Source of the DNA: Sphingomonas colocasiae
GTDB lineage: Bacteria; Pseudomonadota; Alphaproteobacteria; Sphingomonadales; Sphingomonadaceae
Direction of reading: 5' to 3'
Assembly (NCBI RefSeq): GCF_019880585.1
Contig: NZ_JAINVV010000010.1
Span: forward strand, 78,240-142,239
Length of the DNA stretch: 64,000 bases
A program made the position numbers and the translations under genes. The notes under the pieces are model-generated. The model saw only the letters and a list, made by a program, of their open reading frames with translations. It was not told the origin of the DNA and ran no database searches. Positions 41,908 through 50,681 of the stretch are shown piece by piece. Every line of letters begins with the position of its first letter. Within the stretch, counting starts at the first letter, position 1.

Positions 41908-43023
41908 TCAGAGCGGCTGCGCATAGTCCCGCAGCGCCTGTTCCGTCGGCGTGCATCCGGCCCCCGGCGTTTCCGGGAGCGCATAGGCGCCGTCCGTGAC
42001 CAGGATGGGTTCGGCGAAGCAGTCGCGTATCCAGGGGATATATTCGAGCATCGTCGTGGCCGGGTGCCAGAACGAAAGATGGACATGGACCTGCCCCATG
42101 TCGCCGACATGCGCGACCACGGGCCGACGACGGCCATGCGCGGCATCCGCGACGCGGATATATTCGGTGATGCCGCCAAGGCGCGTCACATCCGGCTGAA
42201 CATAATGGACCGCGTCCATGTCCAGAAATGTCTGGAAAGCGTCCGCCGTATAAAGCTGTTCGCCAAGTGCGATCGGCACTGACGCGGATGCCGCGAGCTC
42301 GGCGTGCGCGTGTACGTCATCGTACCACATCGGCTCTTCGATCCAGACTATGTCGAGGCCTTGCGCGCGCCCGCAAAACCGCTTGCAGGTTGGCAGGTCC
42401 CATTTGCCGTTGGCATCGACCGCGATGGTGACAGTGTCGCCCAGTCGCGCGCGGACCGCTTCGATGCGCCCGATGTCGATCATCGGTTCGGCGTGCCCCA
42501 CTTTGAGTTTGATCCGCTTGAAACCGTCCTCCTCCACCGCCTTGGCGCAACCGCTCACGAGTTTGTCCCTGGTGATGGAGAGCCAGCCGACATCGGTATT
42601 ATAGGCCTCCAGCCGCGCGCTCGTCGCGCCGCCCAGCATCTTCCACAGCGGCATCCCGGCCCGTTTCGCGCGGAGGTCCCACAGGGCGATATCGAGCGCC
42701 GCCAGCGCCAGATGAACGATGCCCGCGCGCCCAACCCATTGGATCGGCGGATAGCGCGCGAGCTTCAGCCAGAGCCGCTCGCCATCCATCGCGTCTTCGC
42801 CTTCGAGCAGCGGCGCATAACAGTCGCGGATACAGGCTGTGATCAATCGGTCCGAAGCCAGATGCGCATGCGTGCCGGTGAAGCCATATCCCGTCAGCCC
42901 GTCGCTGGTGGTGATGCGCGCGCCCACAATACCCCAATGCGAAATGCTATTGGTCGAATCCGAGATCGCGCCGCGCGCGATCGGCGCGTGGAGAATAAAT
43001 GGCTCAACGGACTGAATTCGCAT
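41908..43023 (-). CDS. Mandelate racemase/enolase-superfamily sugar-acid dehydratase
   Basis: The 371-residue enzyme has the enolase-superfamily layout: capping domain, then barrel with KLKVG (about residue 173), VDANGKWD (metal Asp, about 202), WIEEP (metal Glu, about 229), GEQLY (third ligand Glu, about 254) and a late HVGDMGQ with the His typical of acid-sugar dehydratases (about 310). Members include fuconate, rhamnonate, galactonate and talarate/galactarate dehydratases; the exact substrate is not clear. In the pathway it would make the 2-keto-3-deoxy acid, in parallel to the UxaA-type dehydratase. It is divergent from the GH29-like paralogue 2. Confidence 0.85.
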   Translation of the reverse strand: MRIQSVEPFILHAPIARGAISDSTNSISHWGIVGARITTSDGLTGYGFTGTHAHLASDRLITACIRDCYAPLLEGEDAMDGERLWLKLARYPPIQWVGRAGIVHLALAALDIALWDLRAKRAGMPLWKMLGGATSARLEAYNTDVGWLSITRDKLVSGCAKAVEEDGFKRIKLKVGHAEPMIDIGRIEAVRARLGDTVTIAVDANGKWDLPTCKRFCGRAQGLDIVWIEEPMWYDDVHAHAELAASASVPIALGEQLYTADAFQTFLDMDAVHYVQPDVTRLGGITEYIRVADAAHGRRRPVVAHVGDMGQVHVHLSFWHPATTMLEYIPWIRDCFAEPILVTDGAYALPETPGAGCTPTEQALRDYAQPL

Positions 43024-43096
43024 GGCATCCCCTTCCGGTCGCCGCCGGGACCTGGTGGCGAGAGCGGCCGCACCCCTTGGCGCGCGACCTGCGATG

Positions 43097-43130
43097 TTTC
43101 ATTATTGACACGTCATATCATCAGTGACAC
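43097..43130 (+). promoter_or_regulatory. Promoter/operator motif upstream of GH29-like gene (shared with 26055-26088)
   Basis: TTTCATTATTGACACG, then TATCA and TG-CAC at the same spacing as in the motif upstream of the TonB receptor, 25 of 34 bases identical. It includes TGAC-AC-GTCA, a small palindrome, and a TTGACA that may be a -35 box. It lies about 120 bases before the GH29-like start, in the gap shared with the divergent dehydratase gene. Confidence 0.6.
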
Positions 43131-43251
43131 TTCACGACAAGGCCAGCCACCCGACGCGGCGCGCGTTCGACGGCAACGATCCGGCGCCGGCGTGATGACG
43201 CTTGAGACCAGGCGCGGGGCGGTTCGGCATGTTTGGAGAGGGACAAGGTCG

Positions 43252-44850
43252 ATGATGAATCGTAAGGAATTCCTGCGCGGCGGCCTGACCGCGATTTCCG
43301 CCGCAAGCCTGCCGGTCTCCGCCCGAACTGTATCCGCGGCGAGCGAGGCCGTGTCCGGCGCGCAAGGTCCGGTCTCGATCACCGGGTTCAATCCCACGAT
43401 CCGGCTTTATCCGGTGAAGGCGCTGGGCCGGCTCGGCGATATTCGCTTCGCGACCGCGGAGATCGGCACGATGATGCCTTTTCTGGGGCCGGGTGAGATC
43501 ACCTGGACCGTGACCGTTCCCGAGGCTGGCCGCTATGACATCGCCTTGTGCTGCTCCACGACCAGGGCAGGATTACCGGTGAAGATCAAGGCCGGAAGGA
43601 CCGAGGTGGATTTCGCGGTGCCGGTGACGGAGGGCTATTTCCATCCGCATCCCGAAGGGCCGGCCGAGGACCCCGGCGACCCCAGCGGCGAGAGCTTCTT
43701 TCGGCTGAAGGAGTTCTACAATTTCGCGCGGGTGCCCGTCCCGACCGAATTCGATCTGGTGCGCGGCGTGAACGTCGTCCGCCTGCGCGTGATGGGTGAG
43801 AAGGCCGGGAAGGGGCGGGAAGTTCTCCGCCTGCGTTCGGTCGAGGTGACGCCGGTGGGCGCGCGCGCAGCGATCGAGGCGGACAAGAGCCGCGCCCGAT
43901 CCAGGCGTGCGAATACCGATTGGTTCGCGCGTGCGGGTTATGGCGTGTGGTTCCACTTCCTCGATCTCACCATGCCGCCCAGCGGTCCGCGCATTCCCTA
44001 TGAGGAGGCCGTCAACCGGCTTGATGTGGAAAAGCTGGTCGGCATGGTGACCGAAACCGGCGCCAGATACATGATCTGGACGGTCAATCACGGTAATCCG
44101 ACTTGCCCGGCGCCGATCAAGGCCTGGGAAAAACTACATCCCGGCTGGACGACAAAACGTGATCTCATCAGTGAGCTCGCCGATGCGCTGGGCCGGCGCG
44201 GTATCCGCCTGATGCTCTACATGAACCCGCCGGGCGTGGGTGGGATGGCGCTCAATCCGGGTACGGTGAACGGAATCCCCGCCTATAATGAAGAGGATTA
44301 CGCAAACCATCTGATCGACGTCTTCCGTGAGTTCGGCGCGCGATATGGCAGCCGTGTCGCGGGATATTGGTTCGATTCCACCTTCGAAGCGACGGAGTGT
44401 TTTCCGAACCTGCCGTTCGAGGCGATCAATGACGCGGTCAAGACCGGCTATCCCGATCGTCTGGTCGCCTGGAACAACTGGGTGTTCCCGCATGAGACCG
44501 AGTGGCAGGACTATTTCGCGGGAGAACTGACCGACCTGCCGGTGAAATCCTATGGTGGCCGCTATATCGCGAGGGGCGTGGCCAAGGGCCTGCAGGGGCA
44601 TGTCGCGCTGCGCTTCGATGCGGACTGGCTGCACATCAAGCAGGACACGCCCATGCCGGTACCGCGCTTCAAAGCGAAGGAACTTGCCGATTTCATCATC
44701 GCCAGTCAGGCCGAGCAGGTGCCGGTGACGCTGGGTGTGGGGATCTTCCAGGACGGCAGCTTCGGCCCGCAGGCGATGCCGGTGTTGCGGGAGGTGAAAC
44801 GTCTTGTCCGCGACCATGGCCGAACGGCTACGAAGGCGCGCGCACTCTGA
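43252..44850 (+). CDS. Exported GH29-like (alpha-L-fucosidase-like) protein, paralogue 2
   Basis: The 532-residue protein shares its whole layout with the protein at 31151: an RK-type export signal (MMNRKEFLRGGLTAISAAS), a beta-rich N-terminal domain with the common VTEGYFHPHPEGPAEDPGDP block, and a GH29-like barrel with GYGVWFHFLDLT, ETGARYMIWTVNHGNPTCP, TTKRDLISELADALGRRGIRLMLYMN and GYWFDSTF, which keeps the candidate nucleophile Asp. Ribosome binding site GGAGAGGG precedes the ATGATG start. The open frame extends about 950 bases farther upstream but that part is antisense to the dehydratase gene. Its 3' end overlaps the convergent DUF5681 gene by 23 bases. Confidence 0.65.
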   Translation: MMNRKEFLRGGLTAISAASLPVSARTVSAASEAVSGAQGPVSITGFNPTIRLYPVKALGRLGDIRFATAEIGTMMPFLGPGEITWTVTVPEAGRYDIALCCSTTRAGLPVKIKAGRTEVDFAVPVTEGYFHPHPEGPAEDPGDPSGESFFRLKEFYNFARVPVPTEFDLVRGVNVVRLRVMGEKAGKGREVLRLRSVEVTPVGARAAIEADKSRARSRRANTDWFARAGYGVWFHFLDLTMPPSGPRIPYEEAVNRLDVEKLVGMVTETGARYMIWTVNHGNPTCPAPIKAWEKLHPGWTTKRDLISELADALGRRGIRLMLYMNPPGVGGMALNPGTVNGIPAYNEEDYANHLIDVFREFGARYGSRVAGYWFDSTFEATECFPNLPFEAINDAVKTGYPDRLVAWNNWVFPHETEWQDYFAGELTDLPVKSYGGRYIARGVAKGLQGHVALRFDADWLHIKQDTPMPVPRFKAKELADFIIASQAEQVPVTLGVGIFQDGSFGPQAMPVLREVKRLVRDHGRTATKARAL

Positions 44851-45262
44851 ACCTTCGTGACGCCCGATCAAAGCGTCGTAATCCGCCGATGATTGATCTC
44901 GCTCGTTTCGAACCTCCCGGCAAAAGCATCTCCTGCATCGCAAGAAAATTGCTCAGCACCTGCTGCTTGGCCTCGGTCAGTTCCGCTGGGGCCGCCTCCT
45001 GCTCGGGCGGCTCGAAGGGTAAGAGGATGGACACGACGTTCATCGTCGCGTGCCTGTCGCCGTTGAGGGCGGCCGCGCGCATCCTCAGCGACATGATCTT
45101 GAGCGCCTCGAACTTGATCGACTTGCCATTCTTGCGATAGGGCATTCGCTCGAAAAACACTTCGCGTGCGATCGTGCGGACATTCTTGGCGCTCTTTGAA
45201 CGTCCTTTGCTCCGCTTGTGTCCGGGCGCGAACTGACCGCTCTTGGCATCCCCTTCCATCAT
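44828..45262 (-). CDS. DUF5681-domain protein, possibly truncated at the C-terminus
   Basis: The 144-residue product begins MMEGDAKSGQFAPGHKRSKGRSKSAKN, the characteristic DUF5681 opening (G-Q-F-x-P-G-x-x-x-x-x-G-R), continues KSIKFEALKIMSLRMRAAALNGDRHATMNVV, then a helical stretch. The last 25 or so residues (SKRARSIIGGLRRFDRASRR onward) are Arg-rich and encoded opposite the end of the GH29-like gene, so the natural C-terminus may have been lost when the neighbouring segments were joined. DUF5681 proteins are common on mobile elements in sphingomonads; the function is unknown. Start may be ATG 45262 or 45259. Confidence 0.7.
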   Translation of the reverse strand: MMEGDAKSGQFAPGHKRSKGRSKSAKNVRTIAREVFFERMPYRKNGKSIKFEALKIMSLRMRAAALNGDRHATMNVVSILLPFEPPEQEAAPAELTEAKQQVLSNFLAMQEMLLPGGSKRARSIIGGLRRFDRASRRFRVRAPS

Positions 45263-45399
45263 CAGCGCTCCTCGACGGTGGGCAGGTCGGAATATCGCGG
45301 AAAGTGAGACGCTCGATCAGTTGCGCCTTGGTGAGAACGCGAGTCTTCAGAGTGTCCGAAGCGATAGCATAGCGCTGTTAATCAGCCAGTTCGTATCGG

Positions 45400-48051
45400 T
45401 CAGTCTAAGGGCTTTGCGGGATCCGCCAGATAACGATCGAACCACTCGAAGATGCTGCCCCACATGTGCCGGACATTGCCCGGACTGGACGGCGTATGCC
45501 CCTCTCCGGCGTACCGCAGATAGCGCGCTTCCTTCTTTTGCTCGTAAAGGGCGGTGAACATCATGTCGTACTGATTCATGTTGAACACATCCATGTCGGA
45601 ATGGATCAGCATGACCGGTGCCGTGATCTCGCGAGCGTTGAAAAGCGGACTGTTGCGCACATATGCGTCGGGATTGTCCCAGATGCTGACGCCAGTACCT
45701 GTGTCGCTGTCGATGCCGTTGGCCTCGTAACGCATGCTCTCGCCTTTGAACGGCAGGCGGTCGGCATAATAGCGGCGGTGGATGATCCCGTCGAACCGGT
45801 GGCTGTACATGTCCGACCAACCGTTAAGCGACACGACCGCCTTGAACCGCCGCATCTGCGTCGCGAGCCAAAGCGAGGCGTAGCCGCCTTGGCTGACGCC
45901 GATCAGGCCAATCCGGTGCGGGTCGGCGTAACCCTGCGCTATCAGGGCGTCGAGACTGGCGTCGACGGCATCCGGCATTCCACCCATCGGATTGGGCGGC
46001 CGGTTGGTCAGAAAATGCGACGTGTTCGGCTTCAGGACGATGTAGCCGCGCGCTGCGAGAAGGTGCCAATCGAGCGTGGAGGATGATCCCAGCCGGTTGT
46101 ACTGTTGGCTGATGGGCTCGTCACACCGGCCGAGGACGCCCGGATAGATGTCTACCACGACAGGGTACCGTTTGCCGGGCTTGTAACCAGACGGCAGGAT
46201 CATGCAGGAGGTGATTTCGCGACGCCCCAATGACGTGTCCATCGCATAGCGAAGGGTGGTGAAGTGGGTCTGGTCGATCTGCTTCAAATTGTCGTTGATG
46301 CTGGTGACGTCTTGCGTCGGCTCTCCGCTCCTGCGGGTCTGGACGAGCGTGCCGTCCTCGCTGGTAGTCACGAACAGACCTTGACCGCTCGCACCGCTCA
46401 TCGCCAGCAATTGCGACGACCGCGACGGAAAATCCGCGTAAGTTTGCCGGCCGTTCGCGAGATCGAGCGACAGCACGCGGAACCCTTCGCGACGCCGGAC
46501 CATGAATTGTGCGAATCGGGCGTAGGGCGGATGATAGGATTCATAGGCCTGGGCGGTCGTCAGCTCCAACGGCCCGTCCGCCGCATTGGTTAGCGGGGTC
46601 GCGTCGCGGCCGGGAGTAACGCGCCATATCCGCCCGCCGGCGAGGACGGCCATAGAGCGGCCGTCCGAGTCGATGGGAAGCGCGCTGGCGACCGGGAGCG
46701 ATTGCGTTAGATTGTCGTGGCGGCCGCTGGCGTCGAGCAGATACCAGTCGGCCCGCGCGGGAGGATTTGCCACGTTGTCCAGCGCCGGTCCCCGATAGGT
46801 GAAGGTCGGGTTGGCGGCGGGATCGGCGAGCGCGCGGGCAAACACCGCCAGCCGGTCGCGAATCCATACCGCGCGCTCGGGCTTCTGGAAAATGCCGCGC
46901 TCGCGTTCGCTGGCGAGATCGAGTCCCCGGTGTGGCAGCGCGCGCACCGAGTTACGCGCGACATCGACATCGTGGAACATACCGCTGCGCACGCCGGCAC
47001 CCATGGTCCAACCGAAGAACGCCAGGCGATTGCGATCCTGCGCCCATTGCAACGTGTTGGGATATACGTCCTTTGTCGGGGCGGGATCCATCACGGCGCC
47101 GGTTCGCAGGTCGATGATTTCCAGCTTCGATCGTGAGGTGACCCAGTCCAGATCGGCGACACCCGGGTCTGACTGAACCTTCGCGAACTGGCGAAGCGCG
47201 GCCACAAAGCGACCGTCGTGCGACACCGCAATCGAATGGTATAGCGCGTTCGACAGCGTCGACATCGTGCCAGTGGCGAGATCGACCTTCATCAGGCGGC
47301 CATCCAGCGGCCGTTCGCTGCGGCTCGTGGCGTGGCTCTCAACCTCGCTGACCGAAAGCCCGCCGCTCCACGCCGTGTTCCAGTCCCGCCACAGCGACTT
47401 GCCAGTCGTGCGGCGCATCGCCTCGATCGGCTGATGCCCCGCCGTGAAGGCGGGAAAAACGAAAGCTTGCGGCGAAACCCAGACCGCTGGCGTTCCCGAG
47501 AAGTTTCTGAGGTAGGGCGCGGCGTCGAAGTTCGATGTCTTGCCGGTCTCGAAATCATAAACGCCCATGGAATAGGCGCCCGCGGTCGTGCGGTGATAGG
47601 CGAGATAGCGTCCATCGGGCGAAAAGCTTTCCAGCCAGCGACTGTCCGCGCCATCGTCTTCGCCGAGCTGTATTGGCGCGGCGTGCGGGTTCAGCGTGTC
47701 GATCGCCATCAGCCGGTTGCCCCGCGTGCCGTACTGGTCGTCGCCGCTGTAATCGCGCACGCTGTCATAGGGCGGCGCCTGTTCCCAGACTAGCCACCGG
47801 CCCGTCGGGTCGCTGATTGCTTCGTTCACGCGCTCCAGTTGCAGCATGTCGTCAAGCGAATAAGGCCGCTTGTCGCCGGTCGAGGCCGGGGTTGGTTGCG
47901 CCGCCGGCCCGGAGGCCGGTGACCGTACCTCTGCCGCCCGCAGCGACGCGCCGGAGATCAGTATCGCGGTTCCGGCCACCATGCCGAGCGCGAAGCCCGT
48001 CCTGACGGTGAACGGCCTGTGGCGACGCGCGGCAGTTGTCCGCCTCACCAT
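45400..48051 (-). CDS. Exported S9-family prolyl-oligopeptidase-like peptidase
   Basis: The 883-residue protein has a long signal region (about residues 1-40, ending SGASLRAAE), a seven-bladed propeller-like N-terminal half, and a C-terminal alpha/beta-hydrolase domain: GVSQGGYASLWLATQM with the catalytic Ser near residue 720, IHSDMDVFNMNQYD (Asp near 820) and GEGHTPSSPGNVRH (His near 852). It should cut short peptides in the periplasm or outside. Its start overlaps the end of the upstream TonB receptor gene by 7 bases, so the two are expressed together; the receptor may import peptide or siderophore-like substrates that this enzyme processes. Confidence 0.87.
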   Translation of the reverse strand: MVRRTTAARRHRPFTVRTGFALGMVAGTAILISGASLRAAEVRSPASGPAAQPTPASTGDKRPYSLDDMLQLERVNEAISDPTGRWLVWEQAPPYDSVRDYSGDDQYGTRGNRLMAIDTLNPHAAPIQLGEDDGADSRWLESFSPDGRYLAYHRTTAGAYSMGVYDFETGKTSNFDAAPYLRNFSGTPAVWVSPQAFVFPAFTAGHQPIEAMRRTTGKSLWRDWNTAWSGGLSVSEVESHATSRSERPLDGRLMKVDLATGTMSTLSNALYHSIAVSHDGRFVAALRQFAKVQSDPGVADLDWVTSRSKLEIIDLRTGAVMDPAPTKDVYPNTLQWAQDRNRLAFFGWTMGAGVRSGMFHDVDVARNSVRALPHRGLDLASERERGIFQKPERAVWIRDRLAVFARALADPAANPTFTYRGPALDNVANPPARADWYLLDASGRHDNLTQSLPVASALPIDSDGRSMAVLAGGRIWRVTPGRDATPLTNAADGPLELTTAQAYESYHPPYARFAQFMVRRREGFRVLSLDLANGRQTYADFPSRSSQLLAMSGASGQGLFVTTSEDGTLVQTRRSGEPTQDVTSINDNLKQIDQTHFTTLRYAMDTSLGRREITSCMILPSGYKPGKRYPVVVDIYPGVLGRCDEPISQQYNRLGSSSTLDWHLLAARGYIVLKPNTSHFLTNRPPNPMGGMPDAVDASLDALIAQGYADPHRIGLIGVSQGGYASLWLATQMRRFKAVVSLNGWSDMYSHRFDGIIHRRYYADRLPFKGESMRYEANGIDSDTGTGVSIWDNPDAYVRNSPLFNAREITAPVMLIHSDMDVFNMNQYDMMFTALYEQKKEARYLRYAGEGHTPSSPGNVRHMWGSIFEWFDRYLADPAKPLD

Positions 48052-50609
48052 GTCTTCGTTACCGAGAAGGAAATCCGGCGTCCGATCACCGAATAATTGG
48101 TCGAATCATAGTTGGGACGGTTGGCGATCGAAGCCGCGAACAACGGTGGCGGCGTATCTAGCGCATTGTCCACCGTCACCGCGAATTCGAGGTTCGACAG
48201 CAGTCCGCGACGTTCGCCGACGGCGTAGCGAAGATTGAGATCGACTGTGTTGAAGGCATCCGTTGTTATCTGTTGAGCCGCGAAATAATTGGCGAACACT
48301 GCGCCGGTGTGATTGAAGAAGGCCGACAGGCCGAAGCCGTCATTTTCCCATACCAGACCCGCGCGACCGCGGAATTTGGTCGGATTGTAGATGATACCGA
48401 CCGTGTCGACGGGCGGCCCGCCTTTAAGCACGGTTCGCGTACCGCTCAGCCAGCTTCCCGAGCCGCGCAGTTCCAGCTGGCCGCCGACAAAATCAAAGCG
48501 ATAACTTCCGTTGAGATCGAAACCCGACACCTTGTCAGCGGAAGCGTTGGTCAGACTGTTGTCGACTATCGCTACTGCGGCATAGGGATCGCGGCCGGTA
48601 CTGTTGGTGAACCGCGCCCCGGTCGCCGCCAGCACCGCCGCAACCTGCGCGCTCGTCGGCGCATAGGTCACGAAAGGTGCATAGGCGGGATTACTGAGCG
48701 CCGCGAAGATATTGTTGACCGGCGAAACCACCCGATCGGTGTAATTAACGTTGAAATAGCTCAGTTCCAGGTTGAAACCGGATACCATCCGCGGGTGGAG
48801 CCTCAGCGTCACGGTAAAGGTTTCAGCGCGTTCGGGACTGAGGTCGAGCGAAGGGCCCACATAGAATAGCGCGTCACTGCCCGTGGGATAGCCTGTTCCG
48901 CCCAGAATACGTGCGGTGGCGAGTTCGGCATAAGCCCGCTGGAATTGTTGCAGGAGGCCCGCCGCCTTGAATGAGCGGCCCCACGATCCCTGCAGCGCGA
49001 CGTCCGGCGTCGGCTCATAGACCAACCCCAGCTTCGGAGTGAGTTCGCCGCCGATCAGGCGATATTTCTCATATCGCAATGCGCCCGTCAGGCTGAGGCG
49101 GTGAATGGCTGCAACGTTCATCGCGGGCGACACGAAGGGGATACTCAACTCGCCGTAGGCAAAGCTGCTAGCGGTGCTGCCGCCGGCCGGATTCGAATTT
49201 CCAGGCCGGCGAACGAACAGGGAGTTGTGTCGATAGCCGCCGCCCGCCGCGATCCGCAGCGCGCCGCCCGGTAGCTCGATCAGCGGCCCCTCTACGCCGA
49301 TCTCAGCTGTACGGGTGTCCGTACAGTAACAGCCCGAAGAGTTGTAGATTGACTGACCGGTAACGGCGTCGGTGATTATAGTCTTGTAGCTGTTCTCGTC
49401 GTGCCCGTACGTGCCGTGGATCCGCCCCGTCCATCCGCCGGAAAGGTCCAAGTCGATTGCGGGCGAAATCAGGGTTGTCTGTACGTTGGTCGGGCTATTG
49501 GTCAGCTCGGTGCCGATCCTGCGGAGACTCCCGCTGTCACGGCGGTTGTAGTAGGCGTCGACGCTCACAACCACGGCCTCGCCCATAGCCTGGTGACCGC
49601 TGAAGAGGACGCTGTCGTGGTTGGATTGCTGCAACAACGTCGTTGGGTCCGCAAACCCCACGACGAAATTACGCTGCCGGGCATAGATCGGGTCGGTCTT
49701 GCCGCGGTTATAGGCCAGCAGAAAGCCGCCGCTCAGCCATGCGCTGCCGGCGGTCACGCTCACCTGATATTCGGATCCGCCGCCCCGTGTCGTCGTGCCG
49801 CCTCGGATCGCGGTTGTAACGCCGCTATAGTCGCGGCGCAGGATGACGTTCGCCACTCCGGCGACGGCGTCAGAACCGTAGATGGCCGAGGCGCCATCCG
49901 TCACGATCTCCATCCGCTCCACCGCGGCCACCGGGATCGCCGAAATGTCGATCGCATTGGAAAACCCGGAGTAGGTCAGTCGCTTGCCGTTCATTAGGGT
50001 CAGCGACGCATCCGGCCCCAAGCCGCGCAAGTTGATAGCCGAACCGCCGCCGATATTCTGGTTCGCGCCATTCGGCCCCCCAAGAAACACACCCGGATTC
50101 TGACCGCCGTTGAAGTTCTGCGACAGGTCGCGGATCACAGCGCCCAGGTCGGCCCGGCCCTCTTGACGGATCTGCTCGGCAGTGATGACGGTCGTTGGCG
50201 AGGCAGTAACGGCGCCCCTGATGCGGCTCCCGGTAACGAGAATATCGGCCCCTTCCGAGACAGTTACATCTGACAGGTCGGTCTCGACATGTGTTGTGCG
50301 CCTCTCAACGATGATCGCGCCGTCGGAACCCGTGCGGTGACCGAGGCCGCTCCCGCGCAGCAGCGTCTCCAGCGCCGCTTCGACACTGAGTTCAGCTTTC
50401 AACGCCAGAGCGCGGCGGCCCCGGGTCACTTCGCTAGAGAAATGGATCCGGCGACCGCTCTGCTGCGCAAGCTGGGTCAGCGCAGTGCCCAGCTCCTGCG
50501 CGGGGATATCAAACCGCACCAGCGGCGCGGGCTGCGCCCATGCCGGCGCGGACATTGTGATCGCCAGTGCCAGCGCGCATGCAGCACCCGTATAGTTGCT
50601 TCTGGTCAT
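48045..50609 (-). CDS. TonB-dependent receptor with STN signalling domain
   Basis: The 854-residue protein has a signal peptide (about residues 1-25), an STN domain (about 30-105: VRFDIPAQELGTALTQLAQQSGRRIHFSSE), a TonB-box region EGADILVTGSRIRG, a plug (AINLRGLGPDASLTLMNGKRL, MEIVTDGASAIYGSDAVAGVANVILRRD) and a barrel ending in KTW. STN domains contact a FecR protein in the periplasm and signal substrate binding; fecR- and ECF-type genes lie just upstream on the same strand. The plug type is the one common in sphingomonad peptide or saccharide receptors. The stop overlaps the peptidase start. Confidence 0.9.
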   Translation of the reverse strand: MTRSNYTGAACALALAITMSAPAWAQPAPLVRFDIPAQELGTALTQLAQQSGRRIHFSSEVTRGRRALALKAELSVEAALETLLRGSGLGHRTGSDGAIIVERRTTHVETDLSDVTVSEGADILVTGSRIRGAVTASPTTVITAEQIRQEGRADLGAVIRDLSQNFNGGQNPGVFLGGPNGANQNIGGGSAINLRGLGPDASLTLMNGKRLTYSGFSNAIDISAIPVAAVERMEIVTDGASAIYGSDAVAGVANVILRRDYSGVTTAIRGGTTTRGGGSEYQVSVTAGSAWLSGGFLLAYNRGKTDPIYARQRNFVVGFADPTTLLQQSNHDSVLFSGHQAMGEAVVVSVDAYYNRRDSGSLRRIGTELTNSPTNVQTTLISPAIDLDLSGGWTGRIHGTYGHDENSYKTIITDAVTGQSIYNSSGCYCTDTRTAEIGVEGPLIELPGGALRIAAGGGYRHNSLFVRRPGNSNPAGGSTASSFAYGELSIPFVSPAMNVAAIHRLSLTGALRYEKYRLIGGELTPKLGLVYEPTPDVALQGSWGRSFKAAGLLQQFQRAYAELATARILGGTGYPTGSDALFYVGPSLDLSPERAETFTVTLRLHPRMVSGFNLELSYFNVNYTDRVVSPVNNIFAALSNPAYAPFVTYAPTSAQVAAVLAATGARFTNSTGRDPYAAVAIVDNSLTNASADKVSGFDLNGSYRFDFVGGQLELRGSGSWLSGTRTVLKGGPPVDTVGIIYNPTKFRGRAGLVWENDGFGLSAFFNHTGAVFANYFAAQQITTDAFNTVDLNLRYAVGERRGLLSNLEFAVTVDNALDTPPPLFAASIANRPNYDSTNYSVIGRRISFSVTKTW

Positions 50610-50681
50610 ATTCCCCCTCGTTCGATCATGTTGGATCGCAGCTCAGGGACGGACGAGAATTCGAAGTCCGCAGATTTTTTC

